Shown: positions 1 through 8,145 of the stretch, in pieces | Position numbering within the stretch: position 1 is the first letter of the stretch | How the letters are laid out: each line of letters starts with the position of its first letter | From: Chryseobacterium soli | GTDB lineage: Bacteria; Bacteroidota; Bacteroidia; Flavobacteriales; Weeksellaceae | Reading direction: 5' to 3' | DNA length: 64,000 nucleotides | Assembly: GCF_000737705.1 (NCBI RefSeq) | Contig: NZ_JPRH01000008.1 | Coordinates: 1 to 64,000 of the forward strand | Notes under the pieces: generated by a model | The model's input: only the letters and a program-made list of their open reading frames with translations | What the model was told of the DNA's origin: nothing | Database searches by the model: none | Translations under genes and position numbers: made by a program

Positions 1-189
1 TATCATTCTATCTAAAGCCATTCAACGAGATTCAAGGAGAAAGCAGAGGACTAATGCGGCAGAAAAGTCTCAAACTTAGCACGATTCTTAGTTCACCTCT
101 GTTTTCCTTTTAATAAATTTAGATTGTTTTTATCAATACAAAGTAAAGGCACGAATCCTTTCGTGTGGTTTTTAGCATTATAAATCAAA

Positions 190-445
190 CATCGAAAAAA
201 CATCCAAAGACTATCAAAGCCCCACCACAAAGCCTGTAGGCCCTTCCAAAGGGTCTGCAGGTACTTCCCTAACCCTCTGGAGGGTCTTCCCAACGGCCCA
301 GACCCCCTTGAGGAACGGGCGACGCCCCCTTACCCAAGGGTGCAGAACCGGTTATGTAAGGGGGTGTAGGGGCTTCCGAACGGTCTGCGGACCGTTATCC
401 AAGGGGTTGCAGCCCATTATCATACTCCCTGAAGGGGGTTATGAA
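190..445. repeat. GC-rich degenerate repeat block
   Basis: This stretch is clearly richer in G and C than its surroundings. It is built from short, imperfect, partly palindromic units that recur with variation: CTTCC-N-AAGGG-like arms, GGTCTGC(A/G)G and GGGTGTAGG-type words. No protein-like frame is convincing. A minus-strand reading of 66 codons across it is only translated repeat. The 1-563 gap otherwise holds nothing recognised. Such blocks are common between genes in flavobacteria, and the function is unknown. Confidence 0.5.
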
Positions 446-563
446 CGGGGTAAAGGGATATAGGATGTAATAACGTGATATAAAAACAATAGATATCAAA
501 CAAAAAAACAGGATCTTTCAAAAGAAACTCTTAAATTTTCCGTTTAATTCTTAAATTTGGCTC

Positions 564-1019
564 ATGCGAAAGAATTTTTATCTCATCATTATATTATGTT
601 CCCTTACCAGCTGTTATACCTATCAGGTAAAAAAGCCAGTGGATCCGGCGGTCAACAATAAGAATGCAGTTGCTGCTGCTCCTAATTCCATGAAAATGAA
701 AGGCGCACCCGCTGAGTCCCAAAACATGAACGTACAACAGGCGCCTGCTCCGGTGAATATTCAGGAGAAACTTGCGCCTAATAAAAATGTTAAAATTAAT
801 GTTGATGGCAGATCCTATAAAGTCATAGTGGACCGATGGGAAAGCGACAGTCTGGTGGTTCACCCGGTTCATAATCCTAAAAAAATTCTGAAATTCCACA
901 AGAACCAGATCAATGCCGAGAAAATTGCAGAAAAACGCTTTTCACAACCGATCGCTGATATTATTACGGTTACGGTGTATGCCGGAATTGGTGCTTTAAT
1001 CTATTTTCTTGTTCGCTAA
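564..1019 (+). CDS. Small lipoprotein with C-terminal membrane segment
   Basis: This is a 151-residue protein of unknown function. The N-terminus is a lipoprotein signal: a basic MRKN start, a hydrophobic stretch and a lipobox LTSC with the modified Cys at about residue 17. A Pro/Ala/Asn-rich linker (about 25-75) follows, then a small folded part (about 76-125) and a C-terminal hydrophobic segment of about 18 residues ending in R. A box TAAATTTG at 552-559 matches the Bacteroidota -7 consensus but ends only 5 bp before the ATG, so the transcript would be nearly leaderless or the true promoter lies elsewhere. It is not obviously part of the injection-system locus. Confidence 0.7.
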   Translation: MRKNFYLIIILCSLTSCYTYQVKKPVDPAVNNKNAVAAAPNSMKMKGAPAESQNMNVQQAPAPVNIQEKLAPNKNVKINVDGRSYKVIVDRWESDSLVVHPVHNPKKILKFHKNQINAEKIAEKRFSQPIADIITVTVYAGIGALIYFLVR

Positions 1020-1109
1020 TTTTTTTAAGCTTTTCCGATACACTAATTTAGGGAGACCTCCAGACCAAAGACCTGAATATGCAGTTCAAACAACTATAAA
1101 AACATCACC

Positions 1110-1322
1110 ATGAAGCAAAATACCGCTAAAAAACCGGCCAAAACCTGCTACAACCATATTGGCGGGAAACTGGGAACCCTCCTTTTGGAAGAATTTGTAA
1201 ACAAAGGATGGATTGCAAAAGAACAACCTGATGCCAAGCATTTTTATATTACTGATGAGGGCATAAAGGGCTTTACAACGCTTGGAATTGATCTTTCGCA
1301 GATACAATCAGAAGCGCTATAA
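1110..1322 (+). CDS. ArsR-type regulator C-terminal domain, stand-alone
   Basis: This 70-residue protein opens with a basic stretch and then the pattern KTCYNHIGGKLG, followed by a helix, KGWI and an ITDEGIKGF...GIDL tail. That order (TCY-H-GG-LG, then T-GxxxFxxxGID) is what I know from the C-terminal part of long ArsR-family winged-helix regulators. The N-terminal DNA-recognition half is missing, so this may be a remnant or an independent small domain. It converges with the endolysin gene across a shared terminator. The family assignment is by recalled pattern only. Confidence 0.55.
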   Translation: MKQNTAKKPAKTCYNHIGGKLGTLLLEEFVNKGWIAKEQPDAKHFYITDEGIKGFTTLGIDLSQIQSEAL

Positions 1323-1350
1323 AAGGAATTACCATAGTTAATAATAACAA

Positions 1351-1374
1351 AATCCCCACCTCATCGTGGGGATT
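1351..1374. terminator. Bidirectional terminator hairpin
   Basis: A perfect 9-bp stem (AATCCCCAC / GTGGGGATT) with a 6-nt loop lies between two convergent genes. T-rich sequence follows on the plus side and an A-tract/T-tract is available on the other. It fits a shared intrinsic terminator for the ArsR-like gene and the endolysin operon. Confidence 0.8.
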
Positions 1375-1376
1375 AT

Positions 1377-1817
1377 TTATTTCGAAAAGAACAGGTCTGC
1401 TTCAGCTTTTCTTCGCCTGATGAGGCCATTTAACGTTTTTCCGCCAGCGGTAATGTATTTGGTAGTGAACCAATTTCTGATCTCTGACTCACCTGCTTTT
1501 TTATTGATTAAAGAAAACAGCGTGTCGGATCCTCCCGTATTGTAAGTGTGCGATACCAGCGCATCAAACTGGTTTTGGGTAAGCGCAGCTTTTACTTTAG
1601 CGTTAACGATTTTTTCGTAAGTCGGTAAAACGGATGAAAATAGTTCTGCACCTTTTTCTTTGCTGATGGCAGGGTCATTCATCGTTACTTTCTTCCCGCC
1701 CGGATAATACGTGTTCCCATATCCAATGGTGGGAATTCCTGCAGAATCCAGGTAAGGTTTGCCACTGAAACCTTCGAATGAGATAATCAGCTGTATTCCT
1801 TTTTGTGATGTTTTCAT
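1377..1817 (-). CDS. GH24 phage-type lysozyme (endolysin)
   Basis: This 146-residue muramidase would cut the glycan backbone of peptidoglycan. It carries the T4-lysozyme catalytic layout: Glu15 in SFEG, Asp24 in YLDSAG and Thr30 in IPTIGYG, with the later helix NQFDALVSHTYN and a C-terminal GLIRRRKAEADLF. The length fits the family (about 145-165). There is no signal peptide, so it would need a holin or cell lysis to reach the wall. Its ATG overlaps the stop of the upstream lipoprotein gene by 4 bp (ATGA), so the two are translationally coupled. In an eCIS locus it could release particles by lysing the producer, or act as a payload. Confidence 0.9.
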   Translation of the reverse strand: MKTSQKGIQLIISFEGFSGKPYLDSAGIPTIGYGNTYYPGGKKVTMNDPAISKEKGAELFSSVLPTYEKIVNAKVKAALTQNQFDALVSHTYNTGGSDTLFSLINKKAGESEIRNWFTTKYITAGGKTLNGLIRRRKAEADLFFSK

Positions 1818-2383
1818 TGCTTAAAATATTTATAGGTGAAAAAGAGGAGTATTAAAGTGATTCCCATGATGGTAATGAAAATCCAGGCTGCGACATCCAA
1901 ACCATTCAGCTGTATTTTTTTTGTTTCTTCAGATATTTTTGAATCCACTTCTCTGATCGTTTCTTTTGAAGCCGTTTCCTGTGTTACGTCCTGAATGGTA
2001 TGGGTAGATTGTTCTTTTTTACCTTCTGATTTTTGATGGTCAGCCTTGGCATAATGGTTACTGATGATGTATTCCGCAGTTCCCATGATGGAAATACTTT
2101 GAAGGGTATCGCTTCCCACCACATTATGGAAAACAAGGGGATTGGATGCATCAGATGTTCCTTTGATCAGCAGATCTCCGGACATTTCACTTTTCTTTTC
2201 CTCAAGTATGGCATCAGCAGATGTACTTTGGCCTGTTTTTAAGTTCTGTGCACTAAAAGAATCCGTTTTTACGTTTTCTGTTTCTGTTGTATTTTCTTTA
2301 TAAGTGGTTGTAATTTTGTGTTTACTTCGGCAGCCCAAGAGGAGGCTGCTCCAAATGATCAGCAGCATAATTTTTACTTTCAT
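1814..2383 (-). CDS. Lipoprotein with C-terminal TM: unimolecular-spanin-like
   Basis: This 189-residue protein has an N-terminal lipoprotein signal (lipobox LLGC, Cys at about 18), a long polar periplasmic part rich in Thr, Glu, Ser and Lys (about 20-160) and a C-terminal transmembrane helix (about 164-184) followed by a short basic tail. An outer-membrane lipid anchor plus an inner-membrane helix in one chain is the topology of u-spanins such as T1 gp11, which join the two membranes at the end of lysis. The gene overlaps the endolysin by 4 bp. I recognise no sequence family; the role rests on topology and context. Confidence 0.7.
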   Translation of the reverse strand: MKVKIMLLIIWSSLLLGCRSKHKITTTYKENTTETENVKTDSFSAQNLKTGQSTSADAILEEKKSEMSGDLLIKGTSDASNPLVFHNVVGSDTLQSISIMGTAEYIISNHYAKADHQKSEGKKEQSTHTIQDVTQETASKETIREVDSKISEETKKIQLNGLDVAAWIFITIMGITLILLFFTYKYFKQ

Positions 2384-2426
2384 GAGTTTTGTTTTTTTTA
2401 ATTAAATGAATTTATTAAGTGGTGAA

Positions 2427-2482
2427 GCCGGGAGCTGGAAGACGGAAGTTATGAAGGCCATAAGGAACAGCTTCTCCCGACT
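2427..2482. repeat. Long imperfect hairpin between ATPase and spanin genes
   Basis: Arms CGGGAG (2429-2434) and CTCCCG (2474-2479) pair, with an inner TTATG (2449-2453) / CATAA (2459-2463) stem and an AGCTG/CAGCT step between. There is no strong T-run at either end, so this looks more like a REP-type intergenic element or an RNA processing hairpin than a classic terminator. Its wording resembles dispersed intergenic repeats I associate with Chryseobacterium genomes, which I cannot verify here. Confidence 0.45.
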
Positions 2483-2643
2483 TTTATCTTTTTAAGCACT
2501 AATTCCATTAAGTTGATGGATGCCTTCACGAATTATGAGAATACCAAACCTCTCTCCCAGCCTTTTCCCACTTCATTTTTTTGTCCCAAATTCAGGGTTG
2601 CGTTATTCGGAGGAAAGTTGAGTCGCTTATTGATATTCAATTT

Positions 2644-3960
2644 TTACATGAATATTTTATCTTCTTTCACGTACTCTTTTTTGATGCTTTCCAATAACAG
2701 GTCTATACTTACTTTGTAGCCGGGCTCTTTCAATGCAATTGCTTTTAAGCTTACATCCTGTATGATGTTCATGATATTGGAACCGGTGAGCTCGTACCGC
2801 TGGGCGATTTTATCCAGATCAATGTCTTCCAATTGTAATTGTTCGGGTAAATTTTGCTGCCAGATACGCAGACGCTCTTCATGCTTTGGATTGTTGAATT
2901 GTATGCAGCTATGAAAGCGTCGCGTAAAGGCTGTATCCATATTATTTTTAAAGTTGGACGCCAGAATAATAAGTCCGGAAAACGTTTCTATCCGCTGTAA
3001 CAAATAAGAAACTTCCTGATTGGCGTATTTATCATGAGCGTCCCGTACACTGGTTCGTTTTCCGAAAATAGCATCTGCCTCATCAAAAAATAAGATCCAG
3101 TTTTTGTTTTCCGCTCTGTCAAATAATTTTGAGAGCTGCTTTTCGGTTTCTCCGATGTATTTCGAGACTAACATAGAAATATCGACTCTGAAAACGGGGC
3201 GTTGCGTGTATTTTCCCAAAAGGCTTGCAGCAAGGGTTTTTCCGGTTCCCGGTTCTCCATAAAACAACACGCGTAAGCCTGGCTTAAGTTTTTTCTGCAT
3301 GTCCCAGTCTTCCATAAGAATCCGGCTGCTGTGATACCAGGATTCAATACTTTGCAGCTCATCCAGTGTGGTTTGAGGAAGGATCAAATCTGTCCATGAC
3401 CGGCGGGTGTGCAGCTGTTCTGCCGGGAAATCATTGCTCATTTTCGGCAACACTTCCACTCCAAAAATGATTGCATTGAAAGCTTCCTGATGAATATTTA
3501 TCTGGCTATTTATGGAGGTATGATCGAGAGCTGACCCTGAAAAAACAATGAGCTCTTCTTTCATCAACACCGAATTTGGACCGAAATACTCCAACACATT
3601 CAGCCGCTCCGAAATGCTGTCTCCTCCCAAAATATATTGAACGGCCTGAATAGTCGGGTAAAAGAGCCTACCACTGTCATTGGTTGAGCAGAAGTCAAAC
3701 AGCACGCTGTGGGGAAACTCCAAATATATGCGTTTCAGCAATGATGGATCCAATCGTGGCAATAAAGCTATTAATAGAATAACAACTTCCTGATGGGTAA
3801 GCTCTTTCCCTGAAATATAATCTCCTAATTGAAAGTCTTCATGGTTATTAGTATTAAATTCAGGTGCACCTATAGTAAAATCTTCTGAAGAATTGTTGAT
3901 ACGCCATGTAATAACCTCTTCTAAGTGAGTAAATAATTTTTGTATCTGTTTTTGTTCCAT
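2644..3960 (-). CDS. eCIS AAA+ ATPase (Afp15-like)
   Basis: This 438-residue protein has a helical N-terminal half (about 1-190) and one AAA+ module. The module has Walker A GEPGTGKT at about 235, Walker B ILFFDEADAIFG at about 290, a sensor-1 segment LIILASN, and RRF that can supply an arginine finger. It is of the FtsH/Cdc48-like type that accompanies all Afp-like injection systems, where the ATPase is needed for particle assembly or cargo loading. The gene lies about 22 kb from the baseplate genes, on the same strand but separated by the fibre and cargo block. Start MEQKQIQ gives a full-length protein. Confidence 0.9.
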   Translation of the reverse strand: MEQKQIQKLFTHLEEVITWRINNSSEDFTIGAPEFNTNNHEDFQLGDYISGKELTHQEVVILLIALLPRLDPSLLKRIYLEFPHSVLFDFCSTNDSGRLFYPTIQAVQYILGGDSISERLNVLEYFGPNSVLMKEELIVFSGSALDHTSINSQINIHQEAFNAIIFGVEVLPKMSNDFPAEQLHTRRSWTDLILPQTTLDELQSIESWYHSSRILMEDWDMQKKLKPGLRVLFYGEPGTGKTLAASLLGKYTQRPVFRVDISMLVSKYIGETEKQLSKLFDRAENKNWILFFDEADAIFGKRTSVRDAHDKYANQEVSYLLQRIETFSGLIILASNFKNNMDTAFTRRFHSCIQFNNPKHEERLRIWQQNLPEQLQLEDIDLDKIAQRYELTGSNIMNIIQDVSLKAIALKEPGYKVSIDLLLESIKKEYVKEDKIFM

Positions 3961-3998
3961 TGGTTTTTTAGTCTTTTTTATTTTTTAAAATTCAAAAT

Positions 3999-4175
3999 TT
4001 ACTCTTCTTTATCTTCCTGAATACATTTTGCTCCGTTTTCCCGCATGCAGCAAGAATCCTTTTTTTGAAGTATGAAATTGCTGAAAACACCTGTTAATTC
4101 GTCACTAACAATAACCCTCAACCGAAAGTTGCTCCCATTGGAGAGTCTTACCGAAACTGCCGGAGCAGTTCCTTT
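3999..4175 (-). pseudogene. 3-prime remnant of an unidentified gene (58 codons)
   Basis: An open minus-strand frame runs from just after a TAA (4176-4178) to a TAA at 3999-4001. It has protein-like composition (VSVRLSNG, LRVIVSDELTG, then CC and C near the end, KEE terminus) but no ATG, GTG or TTG near its beginning; the only Met is about residue 44. It looks like the tail of a deleted or decayed gene between the fibre gene and the ATPase. The rest of the 3961-4519 gap holds one copy of the fibre-block repeat and nothing else recognised. Confidence 0.45.
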
Positions 4176-4441
4176 TTAGAAAGTCTCTCACTTATTGGAA
4201 TTCCTACTTTTTAAAGAAATCAATCTTACCTTTGAAAGAAAACAATAGATCTTATCCAGTATTTCAAGAGTAAAAGGCTTCCCATTAAAGGGTATCCTAC
4301 TCGATTGAGGTTTTTTAGTGTTTGGGGTTTGGTTTTTAGGGGTGTATGGATGATCCGGTAAGCGGTTGAGGTTATGTTTTATTTGATTTGGTAATCGTAT
4401 TTAACTGCTTTCCGAATGCAATTAGTATTGATGATTGAAAG

Positions 4442-4508
4442 TTCAAAATTCAGCTATTTTTTGTTCTTATAAAAGTTTTTCGGGCTTACCGTCCTGTAGT
4501 TGCAGTAA
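4442..4508 (-). repeat. Fibre-block intergenic element, copy A
   Basis: This is one of five direct copies of a ~65-bp element. On the plus strand it reads (T/C)CAAAATTC... T-rich spacer ...AAAGTTTTT... CTGTAGTTGCAGTAA. This copy begins 12 bp beyond the stop codon of the 746-residue fibre gene. Read on the transcribed minus strand, it offers CTGCAACTACAG, then AAAAACTTT, then GAATTTTG, the last being 7/8 to the TAnnTTTG -7 box. Confidence 0.7.
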
Positions 4509-4519
4509 CTCTTATTTTT

Positions 4520-6760
4520 CTAATCATAGACATAAATTTCAATAATTCCGAATTCCCCGCCCATGTCCACAGGGGCATACACTTCGCTGGGGCTATGAAT
4601 ATTCAGCTTTATGACGTTATCATCCAATCGTACGGCCATACAGTCTACCGGAGAGGATTTGCTAAACGGCATATTTATTTTGCTGTTAATCCAAACTTTG
4701 CCTTTGGGGAAAGCTTTATCTAATTTCCCAGTATAGAATCCAACATCATTACGTCCCCAGCTAATATCTCCAATCGTATTTTCCAATACCATAAATGCAG
4801 GATCAAAGGAATTTTCATCCGCCTGTAACAGGGCTCTGTAGATTTTATACTTAGGTTTTATTTTTTCATCAACCCATCTTTTCTGTACAAATGAGTGGTC
4901 TTCATAATTATCTCCGTAATATTCAGAGGAAACTATACCAGGGCCATAGGTAGGTGCTTTTACCTCAATTCTATCCGACCATTTGTTTAGGTTTACAGAT
5001 TTTCCATTTACGCCTATATCCTGAGATAAAACAATTTGAGAGGGGTTAATCAGCAATTGGCTTTTATCTCCGCTTGAGGGATCTCCCGAAATAATCGTTG
5101 TATACCCGTCAGTAATAGATAGTGAAGCTGAACCACTTTTTATTGATGCTGATTCTTCCGTAGAAAACTCGATGATTCCTGTCACCGGTTTTCCTGATTT
5201 GGTTCCGGATAACGGGATATGTTCCTGCTTATCTTTCAGACCAAATGTTCCATCTGGTTTGGCTACTACATCTTTTGTAAATAAAGCATCTGCCACAGGA
5301 AGTCTGAGAACCTGCAAACTTGTATCAAACCTTAGCCAGCGGTCAGCAAAATTCCCTTCAATGAAATGAGTCTTATAATAATTATTGTCTTTTGCTAAAA
5401 AATTATTGATAATGAACTTATTACTCTGAAGGCCAATTAATTCCAGATTGGAACCGATAATGACATTGTTCTCCCCCCAAATTCCGTTAGAATGTCCTGA
5501 GGAGCCTGCTCCAATGACAATATTTGAAGACCAGAGACCTGAACCGCCCCGGCCCCAAAACTGACCGGCCTGATACCCTAAAAATGTATTGTTATTACCG
5601 GCAATAAAACATCCAGTCCATTTTCCAAGCATGGAGTTTCCTGTTCCGCCTTTAAGTCCGTACCCTGATGAAACCCCTATCAACGTGTTATCATTTCCTG
5701 TAGTAAGTCCTGTGGCAGACTCTAATCCCATTACCACATTAGCGGATCCTGCTGTAACATCTTTCCCTGCATAATGTCCTACAACCGTATTGGCCTGTCC
5801 TGAGGTTATCGATGGCAAACTGTTGTATCCTAAGGCTATATTATAAGTTCCCGTGTGAGCGGTATTCATATTTCCGAAGAAAAAAGAATAGGTAGATTTG
5901 TTTACCCCTAAAACTGCATTTTTACCGGGTAATCCTGATCCGGAAACATCTTCAGTAAAAGCAATGCTGTTGGGAGAATAATTATTTCTGTTAACTACTG
6001 TGGCAAGGGTTTCGTCCGGTAAAGGTTGTGTGGTGGTAACTCCGGATTGTCTGTTTATGTAAAATTTCCCATCTGATGAGGGTTTGTCGACTTTTGCATT
6101 CAGTGCTCCCTGCAAACCTTCTACCATTCCTATGGTAACGTTTGAAATTCCTGTAGGGAGATAGTTATATTTATTTGTCTTTTCACCTCCTTTGAACATG
6201 TAAAGAGTATAATTCTCTCCATTCACCGGAATAGCAATGAAATCGTTATCTTCAAAAACATAGGCAACCGAATGATCAGCAAACTCTGAAATTGTAGTTT
6301 CAACAGCTTCTATTAAATTCGTTATACCTAAAGCTTCAATTTTTTCTGCCAGAATTTTCTGATCATCATTCACAAAGTCGCCCAGCATCATATATTTTGA
6401 GTCACTCTGGATTTTGGTATAGACGCTCCCAATATGGTCTGTATTATCAACAGTTCCTATATTTTCAGGCAATTCTCCAACTCCTAACGCTGCTTTCCAT
6501 GCCTGAACATTGTTACTGTCTAAGTTTGATGCATCTTTTTTAGCTAAATAATGAACATGAGCATCCGGACTTGAAATATGGGCTTCAAAACTCGTTTTGT
6601 CGGCTTTATTTTGCAGTTCACTTTCTAATCCCATCACTTTATTGGTAGGAATAGTCTCGTCTTTGTGCCAAAAAGAGGACCATGAAGCCTGAAACTGTTC
6701 CTGAGTAGGAGAATCACCGGTTTCGAAGTAGCTGTATATTGTATTTAATGGTATTGACAT
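4520..6760 (-). CDS. Large eCIS fibre / receptor-binding protein
   Basis: This 746-residue protein starts with an anchor-like segment (about 8-35: YFETGDSPTQEQFQ, then W..FWHKDE) shared with three neighbouring fibre genes. A coiled or helical stalk region follows (to about 160), then at about 285-480 a run of 14-17-residue repeats of the N-x-(V/I/L)-(V/I/L)-G type (NTVVGHYAG, NVVMGLESA, NTLIGVSSG, NTFLGYQAG). Such repeats form the beta-roll of YadA-like trimeric heads and phage fibres. The C-terminus (about 640-746) is a distinct tip domain. Blocks ETLATVVNRNN and VAKPDGTFGL recur in the 425-residue neighbour, so the gene is mosaic. It probably binds a target-cell surface. Confidence 0.8.
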   Translation of the reverse strand: MSIPLNTIYSYFETGDSPTQEQFQASWSSFWHKDETIPTNKVMGLESELQNKADKTSFEAHISSPDAHVHYLAKKDASNLDSNNVQAWKAALGVGELPENIGTVDNTDHIGSVYTKIQSDSKYMMLGDFVNDDQKILAEKIEALGITNLIEAVETTISEFADHSVAYVFEDNDFIAIPVNGENYTLYMFKGGEKTNKYNYLPTGISNVTIGMVEGLQGALNAKVDKPSSDGKFYINRQSGVTTTQPLPDETLATVVNRNNYSPNSIAFTEDVSGSGLPGKNAVLGVNKSTYSFFFGNMNTAHTGTYNIALGYNSLPSITSGQANTVVGHYAGKDVTAGSANVVMGLESATGLTTGNDNTLIGVSSGYGLKGGTGNSMLGKWTGCFIAGNNNTFLGYQAGQFWGRGGSGLWSSNIVIGAGSSGHSNGIWGENNVIIGSNLELIGLQSNKFIINNFLAKDNNYYKTHFIEGNFADRWLRFDTSLQVLRLPVADALFTKDVVAKPDGTFGLKDKQEHIPLSGTKSGKPVTGIIEFSTEESASIKSGSASLSITDGYTTIISGDPSSGDKSQLLINPSQIVLSQDIGVNGKSVNLNKWSDRIEVKAPTYGPGIVSSEYYGDNYEDHSFVQKRWVDEKIKPKYKIYRALLQADENSFDPAFMVLENTIGDISWGRNDVGFYTGKLDKAFPKGKVWINSKINMPFSKSSPVDCMAVRLDDNVIKLNIHSPSEVYAPVDMGGEFGIIEIYVYD

Positions 6761-6863
6761 TTCGTTTATTGATTTTTATTTTTTTTTAGAATGATAGAAT
6801 GCCTGAGCAGGCTTGTACATTTATATCTAATTTATAGATGTAAAGAATACATTTGCGGTATTG

Positions 6864-7088
6864 TTAAAGTTGTATTTCAGCAATACCAAACCGGTATTGA
6901 AGTAGCCGTACTATACTACCACCAAAGGATGTGGAGCCGGCTGTTTTGGTACTGTAATCCACAGTTTCATTGGTCATCCAATCGCAGAAATCGGCATATT
7001 GGTATGCGTAGAACAGGGGTTTTGTAACCTTACGTATATCTGCTGCTACTTTTCTTAAGGTATTCTTACCATATCTGTTTCCCTTATT
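6864..7088 (-). pseudogene. Remnant of a fibre-type gene, 3-prime end (74 codons)
   Basis: A clean minus-strand frame of 74 codons runs between TGA (7089-7091) and TAA (6864-6866) in the 357-bp gap between two fibre genes. The product is protein-like (PLFYAYQYADFCDWM, TKTAGSTSFGG, LLQYRFGIAEIQL), but no start codon precedes the conserved-looking part. A stop-to-stop fragment of this quality between tandem fibre genes suggests the C-terminal tip of a gene whose front was lost by recombination. It could also be a silent tip cassette. The rest of the gap shows nothing else. Confidence 0.5.
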
Positions 7089-7117
7089 TCAAAAGAGTGT
7101 ACAGTTTTTTAAACTCC

Positions 7118-8002
7118 TTATGTCCAATTATTTCCAGGGTCTTGTGGTATTATATCTCCATAATCACATTCGATTCTTATGTTTCTGATCTTATTTATTA
7201 CACCACCACCCCAACTATTCTGATTATTTTGTCCGGCATTCAGGTAACCTGTCATTAAAAGACCTTCATTATCTGTATCATACACTTTGCATACTATGGA
7301 CTGCTCGGTTTTTCTAAGGTCTACATTGTAGTACAGATAGAGAAAATCCCCTATATCGTAATGATCGGTAACGGTATCTTCACTTCTGTATATATCCCCC
7401 CAGCTGCCTGCTTCTGCCCTATACTGGATAAGTACTCCCGTTTTATTAATAAACCTGATACTTGTGTTGACAATGTTTACTTTTCTTCCTAAATTTTGCT
7501 TTACAATTTGTATGGATAATCTTTTCCCTTCAAGTGTTCCCAATTCGAACCCATCAGGAATCGCAGGCAGATTATTTCCAAAAAATTTATTAATTGTAAA
7601 GTTCTGATTGATTTGATAAATCAAGCTATAGTATTCGTTTTCGCCTAATTCTTCTCCAGAGATTTTTTTTACTTTAATGGTGTAAGGTTCACTGCCTAAG
7701 AAGTACCGTTTTTCCATGCGATAAGAAGTATTCCCTATTGTGATCTCCTGATCTTCTTCATCACGGGAGCTTATCGCAATGGGGAATTGTAAGGTTCCCA
7801 CCTGGCTGCTTGAGTAGTCAATGTATCCGTTGTCAAGAGATGCAAGGATATTGGCAAGGATTGCTGTTTCTTTATTGGTCATGACATCTTCTTTAAGTGT
7901 TAAAGAATCTATCAAATCTGAAAATTGACTTTGTGTAGGATATTTACCTTTTTCAAAATAAGTTTTTAACTGATCTCTTGTACTTAGTTTATTTTTTTCC
8001 AT
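7118..8002 (-). CDS. eCIS fibre-like protein with shared anchor, paralogue 1
   Basis: This 294-residue protein has an N-terminal anchor (about 8-40: LKTYFEKGKYPTQSQFSDLI) almost identical to the two genes upstream. The remainder is beta-rich, with blocks NNLPAIPDGFELGTLEG (about 145) and RNIRIECDYGD near the C-terminus. It is a close paralogue of the 290-residue gene at 8146-9018 over its full length. No signal peptide or membrane segment is seen. The anchor probably docks the protein to the baseplate or fibre-attachment site of the injection system, while the body varies to recognise a receptor or carry another surface function. No named family is recognised. Confidence 0.7.
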   Translation of the reverse strand: MEKNKLSTRDQLKTYFEKGKYPTQSQFSDLIDSLTLKEDVMTNKETAILANILASLDNGYIDYSSSQVGTLQFPIAISSRDEEDQEITIGNTSYRMEKRYFLGSEPYTIKVKKISGEELGENEYYSLIYQINQNFTINKFFGNNLPAIPDGFELGTLEGKRLSIQIVKQNLGRKVNIVNTSIRFINKTGVLIQYRAEAGSWGDIYRSEDTVTDHYDIGDFLYLYYNVDLRKTEQSIVCKVYDTDNEGLLMTGYLNAGQNNQNSWGGGVINKIRNIRIECDYGDIIPQDPGNNWT

Positions 8003-8145
8003 ATTATTTACTATTTTTTACTGCTGATGCTTTTTTAATAGTCCCGGGTATCTTGTGAGACTGTCATTTGGAATTCTTTCATCTGGTCTCATTACCAAAA
8101 AGTGTAAGTTTTTAAGGTGCTGATTGCTGCTTAACTATTTTCTAC

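Noticed and set aside
93..293. 66-codon minus-strand frame
   Set aside because: It is translated GC-rich repeat sequence (recurring LWKGLQALWWG-like words) without a credible protein composition.
6791..7027. Plus-strand 78-codon frame
   Set aside because: It is the antisense shadow of the minus-strand remnant at 6864-7088, which has the better protein composition.
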